A DNA stretch of 64,000 bases from Natronospirillum sp965602035 (GTDB lineage: Bacteria > Pseudomonadota > Gammaproteobacteria > Pseudomonadales > Natronospirillaceae): the NCBI GenBank assembly GCA_965602035.1, contig OZ271919.1, positions 1,488,001 to 1,552,000 on the forward strand, given 5' to 3'. Shown here one piece after another: positions 53,491 to 61,254 of the stretch. The notes under the pieces are model-generated. The model saw only the letters and a program-made list of their open reading frames with translations, had not been told where the DNA came from and made no database searches. The translations under genes were made by a program, and so were the position numbers. How positions within the stretch are numbered: the stretch's first letter is position 1; the number at the start of each line of letters is the position of its first letter.

Positions 53491-54854
53491 CAGTTCGTTC
53501 CTCTGTTATCCAGGGTCCGGACCAGGTCCTTCACCACCCTGTCCAGCGCGGCAGCGCGGGACCCTTTAAGCAGAATGGCACCGCCGCCATGCGCTGCCAG
53601 CCGGGCGGCCAGCGCATCAGTAACCGCCGCATTGTCGGGGAAGACTTCCGCCCCGGCGCCAAAAGCACTCGCTGCCAGAGCCGGATCTGTACCAACCGCC
53701 CAGAACTCATCGATGCGCCCGCGGGCATAGTTGCCGATGTCCTTGTACGCGGCCTCAGCGTAGTCACCCAATTCAGCCAGCATGCCCATGACCAGCAAAC
53801 GCGGAGCCGGTTCCCGGAACAGCACGTCTATGGCGGCTTTCACCGCTTCCGGATTGGCATTGTAGGTATCATCAATCAGTGTCCATGCCCCGGACCGGCG
53901 GACCTGCATGCGACCGGGGACACCGGCGCAGGTGCTGATCCGATCAAGCCAGAGGTGGCCCGGAATCCGCAGCGCCACCATAATCGCCACCGCCGCGGCC
54001 AGATTTGCGCGGTTATGGGCGCCGGGGAGCGGGAAGCGTGCGGTATGTGACCATTCGGGCCCGTGGATCTGGACCAGTTGCTGGCCTTCGCTTTCGTTGA
54101 CTGCGCTGACGCGCACGTCAGCCTCGGCCGTTGTTCCGAAGCTGACGATTTTTCCGGGCGCCGCCTGAGACCACTGTCGCCACGCCGCATCATCGCGATT
54201 CAGTACTGCCACGCCGGATTCGGACAACCCCTCCAGAATCTCACCCTTGGCTCGCCTTATGGTGTCCCGCGAACCGAATTCGGCAATGTGGGCACTGCCC
54301 GCGTTGAGCACAACAGCGACATCCGGCCGCACAAGGCGGGTCGTGTAAGCAATCTCACCGAGGTGGTTCGCACCCAGTTCAACGACAGCGAACTGGTGCT
54401 CCGGAGCTATGTTCAGCAGGGTTTTCGGTGCACCGATGTCATTGTTCAGATTGCCCTCGGTCGCCAGGGTCGGGCCACAGCCCGACAGCAGATGTGCGGT
54501 GATCTCCTTGGCGGTGGTTTTACCGGAACTGCCGGTAATGGCCACGATCTGTGCCGAACTCAGTGAACGATTGAACGCCCCGAGCTCACCCAGAGCCTTG
54601 CGGGTATCCGGCACCAGCCATTGTGGCGCCGATTGCGTCTGCGGGTGGTCAACAACAAGCAGACTGGCGCCGTGGTCCACCGCCTGCTGACTGAAATCGT
54701 GACCGTCGAAATTCTCGCCCCGGAGAGCGACATAGGCTTCACCGGGTTGGAGCGTACGGGTGTCGGTACTGACGCCCAGGACATCTGCGCGGCCGGTAAC
54801 AGCCGACCCCGGAATCAATCCGCTGAGTTCTGTGCTGTCAAAGTGCCGGATCAT
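53490..54854 (-). CDS. murF: UDP-MurNAc-tripeptide--D-Ala-D-Ala ligase
   Basis: Adds D-Ala-D-Ala to complete the pentapeptide. 454 residues from ATG 54854, which lies 17 bases inside murE. ATP loop is IVAITGSSGKTTAKEITAHL; ELGANHLGEIAYTTRLVRPD and LIDDTYNANPEAVKAAIDVL are typical. The in-frame extension to 55004 runs through murE and is rejected. Confidence 0.96.
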   Translation of the reverse strand: MIRHFDSTELSGLIPGSAVTGRADVLGVSTDTRTLQPGEAYVALRGENFDGHDFSQQAVDHGASLLVVDHPQTQSAPQWLVPDTRKALGELGAFNRSLSSAQIVAITGSSGKTTAKEITAHLLSGCGPTLATEGNLNNDIGAPKTLLNIAPEHQFAVVELGANHLGEIAYTTRLVRPDVAVVLNAGSAHIAEFGSRDTIRRAKGEILEGLSESGVAVLNRDDAAWRQWSQAAPGKIVSFGTTAEADVRVSAVNESEGQQLVQIHGPEWSHTARFPLPGAHNRANLAAAVAIMVALRIPGHLWLDRISTCAGVPGRMQVRRSGAWTLIDDTYNANPEAVKAAIDVLFREPAPRLLVMGMLAELGDYAEAAYKDIGNYARGRIDEFWAVGTDPALAASAFGAGAEVFPDNAAVTDALAARLAAHGGGAILLKGSRAAALDRVVKDLVRTLDNRGTN

Positions 54855-56283
54855 GCCCCGCCTCCTCTGCATTACGAATCGCGTCAAGCTCCGAATAGGG
54901 AATGCGCTTGCCCCGGGTCTCCTGATACCGCTCATGACCCTTGCCAGCCAGCACAATGACATCGCCGGCTCGGGAGGCTGCAATAGCGCTGCGAATCGCT
55001 TCACTGCGATCTTCCACTACTTCCACTGAAGCCTGATCCGGGATCCCCGGCCGCATGTCGCCGACAATGCCGGCGAAAGCTTCGTTGCGGTTGTTATCGC
55101 TGGTAATCCAGACTCGATCGGCCCGCTCGGCGGCGACCGCCGCCATAAGCGGCCGCTTGCCCCGATCGCGGTCACCCCCGCAACCAAACACACAGCTCAG
55201 GCTTCCCGCTGTATGGTGCCGGGCAGCCACCAGAGCCTTTTCCAATGCATCGGGTGTATGGGCGTAATCGACGATACAGAGCGCACCATTGGCCAGAGGC
55301 ACCGGCTGCATTCGGCCGGCGACGGGCTGCAGGCGGTTCATGGCGCTTTCGATGCGGTCCGACGACCACCCCAGGCGGCCGAGGACAGCGAGCACCAGAG
55401 CCAGATTGGCCACATTGAAGGTACCGATCAGCGGTGCCTCGGTGGTCAGACTTCCCCACGGGGACTGCCAGTTGACAGTGAGTCCGTGCAGGTGCCGGTC
55501 AATAGCCATCGGCACGACGTCTGCAGCACCGCCGATGCGCCCGGACACCGTGAGCGCGTCGGCTCGCTCTTCCGCCAGCCGACGTCCCCAGGAATCATCC
55601 ACACAGATTACCGCATCCTGGCTCCGCGCCCGGTCGAACAATCGCGCCTTGGCCAGAAAGTAGTCTTCCATGGAGTCGTGATAATCCAGGTGGTCCCGAG
55701 TGAGCTGCGTAAACAGCCCTATCCGGAAACGCAACCCGTCAACCCGGCCCTGGACCAGAGCGTGACTCGACACTTCCATAACGGCATAGGCAACGCTGAC
55801 CTGCGCCCAGGTAGCGAGCAACCGGTGATTGGCAATGACATCCGGCGTGGTATTCACGCCTTCCTGCAAGTTGGGCCAGAGACCATAGCCCAGCGTTCCG
55901 ATAACGCCACAACCGGATTCTGTACTCAATGCCTGGGCCAGAAAGTGACTCACCGAGGTCTTGCCGTTGGTGCCGGTGACACCGATCAGCGTCAACGCGG
56001 ATTCATTGACGGCGAACAGGGCCTCTGCGAGTTGACCAAGGCGGTGCCGAAGGTTGTCGACCCAGACTAATTGCGTGCCATCGGACTCCTCATTATCTGT
56101 CAGCTCTGCGACCACCAGCACATCCGCCTGACCGAGTACCTGGCGGATAAAGTCGCGGCCGTCTACCTGATGACCCGGCAATGCGATGAAGACATCGCCG
56201 GCGCGTACCGCCCTGCTGTCGAGCTGAACGGTGCCGCCCGTGCGCAGGAGGTGATCACTTACCCGTGTCAGCCAGTCAGTCAT
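54838..56283 (-). CDS. murE: UDP-MurNAc-L-Ala-D-Glu--meso-diaminopimelate ligase
   Basis: Adds meso-diaminopimelate at position three. 481 residues from ATG 56283, which overlaps the end of ftsI by 8 bases. ATP loop is LIGVTGTNGKTSVSHFLAQA; CIVDYAHTPDALEKALVAAR and VFGCGGDRDRGKRPLMAAVA are standard. The DNPR amino-acid-binding motif reads DNNR here (VWITSDNNRNEAF): the Arg that contacts diaminopimelate is kept, but Pro is replaced by Asn. The C-terminal GKGHERYQETRGKRIPYSEL is normal. Confidence 0.96.
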   Translation of the reverse strand: MTDWLTRVSDHLLRTGGTVQLDSRAVRAGDVFIALPGHQVDGRDFIRQVLGQADVLVVAELTDNEESDGTQLVWVDNLRHRLGQLAEALFAVNESALTLIGVTGTNGKTSVSHFLAQALSTESGCGVIGTLGYGLWPNLQEGVNTTPDVIANHRLLATWAQVSVAYAVMEVSSHALVQGRVDGLRFRIGLFTQLTRDHLDYHDSMEDYFLAKARLFDRARSQDAVICVDDSWGRRLAEERADALTVSGRIGGAADVVPMAIDRHLHGLTVNWQSPWGSLTTEAPLIGTFNVANLALVLAVLGRLGWSSDRIESAMNRLQPVAGRMQPVPLANGALCIVDYAHTPDALEKALVAARHHTAGSLSCVFGCGGDRDRGKRPLMAAVAAERADRVWITSDNNRNEAFAGIVGDMRPGIPDQASVEVVEDRSEAIRSAIAASRAGDVIVLAGKGHERYQETRGKRIPYSELDAIRNAEEAGHDPAL

Positions 56284-57940
56284 TGCGGGCCTCCACAGCT
56301 TGCAACCGGTCAGGCAACTGCCCGCGGTGCGGCAGAGCACTCTGTACAATCTTCGAGAATACCGGGCCCGCGACTGCCCCGCCGAAATAGCTTTCGCCCC
56401 GTGGATTGTCGATCACCACCGCCACGACAAGCTCCGGGTCGTCAGCAGGCGCGTAGCCGACAAATACGCCACGGTAGTTGTCTTCTTCATAGCCCTGCAG
56501 ACCAATGGTATGCGTTGTGCCCGTCTTCCCGGCCGCGGAATAGGACGGTACCCGCGCCAGCCGACCGGTGCCCTCATCCGACATGACGCCGGCCAACATG
56601 GCTCTTACCTGGGCGGCCGTTTCAGATGAAACGACACGCTGGGGATCCGTCTGAAGGGCGCGCCTCAAGAGGCGCGGACTGACCATGACGCCATCGTTCG
56701 CGATGGCGGCATAGGCCTGGGCAATGTGCATGGGCGTGGCGGTCAGGCCGTAACCGTAGGACATCGTGGCCAACTGGGACGGCGCCCAACGCGTCCGGTT
56801 TGGCAGGCTTCCCGTGGCTTCTCCGGGAAAGCCGATACCGATCGATTGGCCCAGACCGAATCGATAGTAGGTCGACCAGAGGTTTTCGCCACCCATGTCC
56901 AGAGCAATCTGACTGGCACCGACATTGGACGATTTCACCATGACGCCCCGGGTATCCAGCAGCCCGTAATTGCGATAATCCTCTATGACACTGCCATCGG
57001 CCAGGCGCAGGCGACCCGGGTTTGTGTTGAATTCGGTGTCCGGTGTTACCAGCCCCTGCTCCAGTGCACCGGCAATGGCCATGGTCTTCATGACGCTGCC
57101 CGGTTCAATGGCATCCGTCAGTGCTCTGTTGCGTGTATTCCGCGGACGGATACTCAGCCGGTCGTTGGGGTTGAAGCCGGGCAGATTGGCCAGGGCCAGA
57201 ATGTCTCCGGTTGATGGATCCATGACCACCGCCGATGCCCAGTCAGCCTGATGCCGATGGTAGGCTTCCTTCAGCGCCTGATAGACCTCGAACTGGAGGT
57301 CAAGATCAATGGTAAGTTCCAGGTTTTCGCCCGGCTGCGGTGCTTCCAGTGTTTCCACATGACGCACCAGGTCGCCATGAACGGTCTGCAGAACGAGGTC
57401 ACGGCCAGGGGTTCCCCGAAGACGCTCATCATAGGCGAGCTCGATGCCTTCCTGACCCTGGTCATCAATATTGGTGAACCCCAGCACATGCGCCGTCACT
57501 TCTCCGGCCGGATAATACCGCTTGTATTCGGGCTGACCGTAAACACCCGGGATATCCAGGCTGAGTATGTCATTGGCCTGCGCCGGGGGCAGTTGGCGAC
57601 TGACATAAAAGAAGGCGCGATGAACCCGGTGTCGCTGGCGCAGCGTTTCTTCACTCACTCCGGCCGCGACGGCCAGCTCTCCCAGCCGTTCGACCGGAAG
57701 CTGCCGCGGATCAGCCCAGATGGATGTAACCGGCGTACTGACGGCGAGCGGTGTGCCATTGCGGTCCACGATCATGCCACGGTGAGCCGGTGTGGTTACA
57801 GCCCGCGCCGAGCGCATTTCGCCTTGTGCAACCAGAAAATCACCCTGCACCACCTGGAGCCATACCAACCGTGCGCCCAGCGCACAGAACAGGAGAGCCA
57901 GAGTGCCCATTACCAGAACAAGGCGCCAGCGTGCGGTCAT
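56276..57940 (-). CDS. ftsI: penicillin-binding protein 3 (divisome transpeptidase)
   Basis: Class B PBP of the septum. N-terminal membrane helix (about 6-26, VLVMGTLALLFCALGARLVW), pedestal domain, and transpeptidase domain with SxxK (EPGSVMKTMAIAGAL), SSN (VMVKSSNVGASQIALDMG) and KTGT (SAAGKTGTTHTIGLQGYEED). 554 residues. ATGA overlap with ftsL. Confidence 0.97.
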   Translation of the reverse strand: MTARWRLVLVMGTLALLFCALGARLVWLQVVQGDFLVAQGEMRSARAVTTPAHRGMIVDRNGTPLAVSTPVTSIWADPRQLPVERLGELAVAAGVSEETLRQRHRVHRAFFYVSRQLPPAQANDILSLDIPGVYGQPEYKRYYPAGEVTAHVLGFTNIDDQGQEGIELAYDERLRGTPGRDLVLQTVHGDLVRHVETLEAPQPGENLELTIDLDLQFEVYQALKEAYHRHQADWASAVVMDPSTGDILALANLPGFNPNDRLSIRPRNTRNRALTDAIEPGSVMKTMAIAGALEQGLVTPDTEFNTNPGRLRLADGSVIEDYRNYGLLDTRGVMVKSSNVGASQIALDMGGENLWSTYYRFGLGQSIGIGFPGEATGSLPNRTRWAPSQLATMSYGYGLTATPMHIAQAYAAIANDGVMVSPRLLRRALQTDPQRVVSSETAAQVRAMLAGVMSDEGTGRLARVPSYSAAGKTGTTHTIGLQGYEEDNYRGVFVGYAPADDPELVVAVVIDNPRGESYFGGAVAGPVFSKIVQSALPHRGQLPDRLQAVEARND

Positions 57941-58203
57941 GGCGACACCTCCGGCAGCCTGCGCAGTTGGGCGTCTTCCGGTTCCTGCATGCCGATCTCG
58001 CGAGCGTAGTTGTCAAGCCGCATGGGCGCCGCCAGCGCGCCCTGCTCCAGCGTCAGACGGCCCCACTCCGTAGCCAGCTGTTCCTGTTCCTGCTGCAGCC
58101 GACCCAGCTGCTGATACAGAGTGCGTGTTTCATGACTGACCATGGCAACAGCAATACCGGAGCCCCAGACCGCCAGAATCAGCAATAGGAGACCCAGTCT
58201 CAT
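57937..58203 (-). CDS. ftsL: cell division protein FtsL
   Basis: Short bitopic divisome protein, partner of FtsB and FtsQ. 88 residues: a membrane helix (about 3-21, LGLLLLILAVWGSGIAVAMV), a leucine-zipper coiled coil (YQQLGRLQQEQEQLATEWGR) and a periplasmic tail. Identified by structure and position between rsmH and ftsI; sequence conservation in this family is low. Confidence 0.93.
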   Translation of the reverse strand: MRLGLLLLILAVWGSGIAVAMVSHETRTLYQQLGRLQQEQEQLATEWGRLTLEQGALAAPMRLDNYAREIGMQEPEDAQLRRLPEVSP

Positions 58204-59147
58204 GACGACGCCTCCCCGGCAGGCAACCGCTCTGCCACTCGCAATACCGCACTGCGGGCCCGGACGTTTGCACTGACTTCGGTGTCGTCCGCTTTGCGGC
58301 CGCGAACCAACACGCGCAGCGCCCGGTCGCCGGGCTGTTCGCGCACAGGAATATGCCGCGGCACTACAGGACCTTTAGCCTGGTCACGCATAAAGCGCTT
58401 AACCATCCGATCTTCCAGAGAGTGAAAACTGATTACCACCAGACGGCCGCCCGGCGCCAACAGGTCAATGCTGGCCGCCAGCGCCTGCTCGAGCGCCTGT
58501 AATTCATTGTTTATGTGTATCCGGATCGCCTGAAATGCCCGTGTTGCAGGGTGCTTATGCTTTTCCCAGCGAGGGTTGGCTGCCTTCACAACCTCCGCCA
58601 GGTCCAGGGTGCGCGTGAACGGCATCTCTGAACGTCGAGTTACGATAGCGCGGGCCATGCGACGAGCGAAGCGTTCTTCTCCGTACTCGAACAGCACGCG
58701 ACTGATCTCTGCTTCCGGTGCTGTATTCACCCAGTCCGCGGCCGTCTGGCCCGCAGCGGTATTCATGCGCATATCCAGAGGACCGTCCTGCCTGAAACTG
58801 AACCCCCTCCCAGCATCGTCCAACTGCGGTGATGAGACACCGAGGTCAAACAGAATGCCGTCAATACGCCCACGGTGTTCGTCCAGTAGGTCACTGAGGG
58901 CGGCAAAACTCGACCAACACACGCGCAGCCGCGTATCCGCCTCCGCCAAATGCTCCGCGTCGCGGACAGCTTCGGGATCCTGATCCACAGCCACCACGCC
59001 GGCGGAAGCCGAGAGTCGACCCAGCAGCGTTCTGGTGTGACCGCCGCGGCCATAGGTGGCGTCCACATACAACCCGTCTTCAGGGCCCACCAGCCACGCC
59101 AGCGCCTCTTCAAGCAATACGGAAACGTGTGTGCTCGGCGCGGTCAT
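58200..59147 (-). CDS. rsmH: 16S rRNA (cytosine1402-N4)-methyltransferase
   Basis: Methylates C1402 in the ribosomal P site. 315 residues. Blocks: HVSVLLEEALAWL, YVDATYGRGGHTRTLLGRLS (SAM loop), ILFDLGVSSPQLDDAGRGFS, GPLDMRMN, and LVVISFHSLEDRMVKRFMRD. ATGA overlap with mraZ. Confidence 0.98.
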   Translation of the reverse strand: MTAPSTHVSVLLEEALAWLVGPEDGLYVDATYGRGGHTRTLLGRLSASAGVVAVDQDPEAVRDAEHLAEADTRLRVCWSSFAALSDLLDEHRGRIDGILFDLGVSSPQLDDAGRGFSFRQDGPLDMRMNTAAGQTAADWVNTAPEAEISRVLFEYGEERFARRMARAIVTRRSEMPFTRTLDLAEVVKAANPRWEKHKHPATRAFQAIRIHINNELQALEQALAASIDLLAPGGRLVVISFHSLEDRMVKRFMRDQAKGPVVPRHIPVREQPGDRALRVLVRGRKADDTEVSANVRARSAVLRVAERLPAGEASS

Positions 59148-59596
59148 AGAGACAACTCCAGCAAGGCATCCGGCACATCTTCGGCATCGTGACCATCGAG
59201 GTAGGCATCACGGCGCTGCTGCCAAAGCCCCTCATCCCACAGCTCAAACTTGTTGCCCTGGCCAAGCAGGATCACACGACGGTCCAGACGGGCATGCTCC
59301 CTGAGCGGCCCGGGCACCAGCACGCGACCGGCGCCGTCCATTTCAAGATCGGTGGCATGACCGATCAGCAGGCGCTGAATCCGGCGAACCGCACGATTGT
59401 AACTGGGCAGCGCGTCGATCTTCTGTTGAATGATTTCCCATTCAGGCAGGGGGTAAAGCAGCAAACACAGCTCTTCGGTGTCAATAGTAAGTACTAACTT
59501 ACTATTGCAGGCGGCCTCAAGCGGGTCTCTGAATCGAGACGGTATGGCCATTCGACCTTTTGCGTCCATGCTCAGCGCGTGTACGCCGCGCAGCAT
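59144..59596 (-). CDS. mraZ: transcriptional regulator MraZ
   Basis: AbrB-fold repressor of its own dcw operon. Two MraZ repeats are present: MLRGVHALSMDAKGRMAIPS near the start and ATDLEMDGAGRVLVPGPLRE in the second half, each with the Asp-x3-Gly-Arg core. 150 residues from ATG 59596, which has GAGG upstream; an in-frame TTG at 59620 is the alternative. Its binding boxes lie 61-95 bases upstream. Confidence 0.96.
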   Translation of the reverse strand: MLRGVHALSMDAKGRMAIPSRFRDPLEAACNSKLVLTIDTEELCLLLYPLPEWEIIQQKIDALPSYNRAVRRIQRLLIGHATDLEMDGAGRVLVPGPLREHARLDRRVILLGQGNKFELWDEGLWQQRRDAYLDGHDAEDVPDALLELSL

Positions 59597-59656
59597 GACA
59601 CCGTCCTCGTCGCGTTCCAAAATAAGTCCCTAATGCCACTTTACCCTGGGAGATGA

Positions 59657-59691
59657 CTCCACCTTTTTACACAAAAACCCACAATCTCCCA
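59657..59691 (-). promoter_or_regulatory. MraZ operator boxes
   Basis: On the minus strand TGGGA, TGGGT, TGTAA and TGGAG follow each other with exact 5-base spacers (10-bp period), matching the TGGG-N-type repeats bound by MraZ in E. coli. Two boxes fit well and two are degenerate. They lie just downstream of the predicted promoter. Confidence 0.75.
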
Positions 59692-59701
59692 CATCTGATG
59701 A

Positions 59702-59731
59702 ACTATAAGGGAGCACTTACCGACAATGCAA
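59702..59731 (-). promoter_or_regulatory. Pmra promoter of the dcw cluster
   Basis: On the minus strand TTGCAT (59731-59726), an 18-base spacer and TATAGT (59707-59702). The start would fall at about 59695, directly before the MraZ boxes, giving a leader of about 100 bases to mraZ. Confidence 0.6.
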
Positions 59732-60008
59732 CCATTGAGAGCAATCCGAACAGGAATAAAAAGCCTGTAGCGACAAGGAGTTAGAAGATGTTAACGAGTA
59801 CTAACCAACAGAGTGGCACGGGCAATCGGCCATGAATTAGGCGCCTGAAGGCTATACTTAAAGTAACTTATTAGGGTCAAGATTATTTTGAAATAAAGAA
59901 TCAGCAGGAAATTCTTTCCAGTGCTAACCGCGACACCGGCGGGCCTGATACTGGTTCAGGGGAGAGGTACTGCACGCGGAATCGCGTCCGCGGCGTTCGG
60001 AATTGGGC

Positions 60009-60358
<350 letters not shown>

Positions 60359-60365
60359 GGCGGGC

Positions 60366-60394
60366 ACAATACGCCAACCACCCGGGGGCATCAA
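60366..60394 (-). promoter_or_regulatory. rnpB promoter
   Basis: On the minus strand TTGATG (60394-60389), a 17-base spacer and TATTGT (60371-60366), 7 bases before the predicted RNA start. The discriminator GCCCGCC is GC-rich, as in growth-rate-controlled stable-RNA promoters. The -35 overlaps the rsmI stop. Confidence 0.65.
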
Positions 60395-61254
60395 GCGTTT
60401 TGCCGCTCAAGCCAGGCTCTGTAGAGCGTATTTTTGCCGGCGCCTGTCAGATCCGCGACTTCTCCGGCCGCCTTTTTGGGTGGCAGGTGGCGCGCAAACC
60501 GGTCCATAAGTTCATCCGTGCTTACTTCGACGCTGTTGCCGTGGTGTGCTGTGCGCAAGCCGGCACCCTGAAGGACGAGCACCAATTCGCCCCGCTGCTG
60601 GTTCGGGTCGGCCAGAACCTGTTCGAGCAGGCTGGATGCCGTATCGGCCAGCACGGTTTCAAAGCGTTTGGTGAGTTCACGGCACAGCACGACCCGGCGC
60701 GCGGGCGCCAGTTCGGCCAGTGTCTGCAGGGTGCCGGCAAGGCGCCTCGGGGATTCATAGAAAATGCTGGTGTGGGGGTAGGCAAGCGCGTCGGCGAGCT
60801 GGCGTTCGCGCTCGCCCCGACGGCTGGCCAGAAAGCCGATAAACTGGAAATGGTCCGCCGGCAGTCCGGATATGCTGAGCGCCGCTATGACCGCGCTGGG
60901 CCCGGGTACGGTCCGGATGGCCACGCCTTCTGCCCGCAATTCAGCGACCAGCGGATAGCCCGGGTCTGAAATCAGTGGCGTTCCGGCATCCGATATCAGG
61001 GCAACGGACGCACCGTCGGCGATCCAGCCTCTGACCAGTCCGATCCGGTTTTCCTCGTTGTGTTCATGCAGAGACACCAGCGGCCGATCAATGCCATAAT
61101 AATCGAGCAGTTGCCGACTGTGTCGGGTATCCTCCGCCAGTACCCGATCGGCATCACGAAGTGTGGCCACTGCTCGCTGTGAGATGTCGAGCCGGTTACC
61201 GATAGGTGTTGCAACAACGTACAACCCGGCCTGAAGTGGTTCAGTTACGCTCAT
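60391..61254 (-). CDS. rsmI: 16S rRNA (cytidine1402-2'-O)-methyltransferase
   Basis: Adds the 2'-O-methyl to C1402, the same nucleotide modified by RsmH in this window. 287 residues (E. coli 286). Blocks: LYVVATPIGNRLDISQRAVA, AEDTRHSRQLLDYYGI, ALISDAGTPLISDPGYPLVA and PGPSAVIAALSISGLPADHF. ATG 61254 shares CATG with the start of divergent lpoA; ATG 61290 is in frame but would overlap lpoA further. Neither has a good ribosome site. Confidence 0.96.
   Translation of the reverse strand: MSVTEPLQAGLYVVATPIGNRLDISQRAVATLRDADRVLAEDTRHSRQLLDYYGIDRPLVSLHEHNEENRIGLVRGWIADGASVALISDAGTPLISDPGYPLVAELRAEGVAIRTVPGPSAVIAALSISGLPADHFQFIGFLASRRGERERQLADALAYPHTSIFYESPRRLAGTLQTLAELAPARRVVLCRELTKRFETVLADTASSLLEQVLADPNQQRGELVLVLQGAGLRTAHHGNSVEVSTDELMDRFARHLPPKKAAGEVADLTGAGKNTLYRAWLERQNA

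Larger units (their letters stand above)
59597..60008. other. 412-base gap: mra leader, AT-rich stretch and rnpB downstream region
   Basis: Besides the MraZ boxes and promoter listed separately, the gap is clearly AT-richer than its surroundings between about 59700 and 59930. A GC hairpin (CGCGGA 59975-59980 with TCCGCG 59987-59992) just past rnpB has no T tract. A short plus-strand reading frame (59788-59835) with AAGGAG in front is noted under findings. I see no further gene. Confidence 0.6.

Noticed and set aside
59975..59992. rnpB terminator
   Set aside because: A perfect 6-bp GC hairpin is present, but without a T tract on the minus strand, so it is only mentioned in the gap entry.
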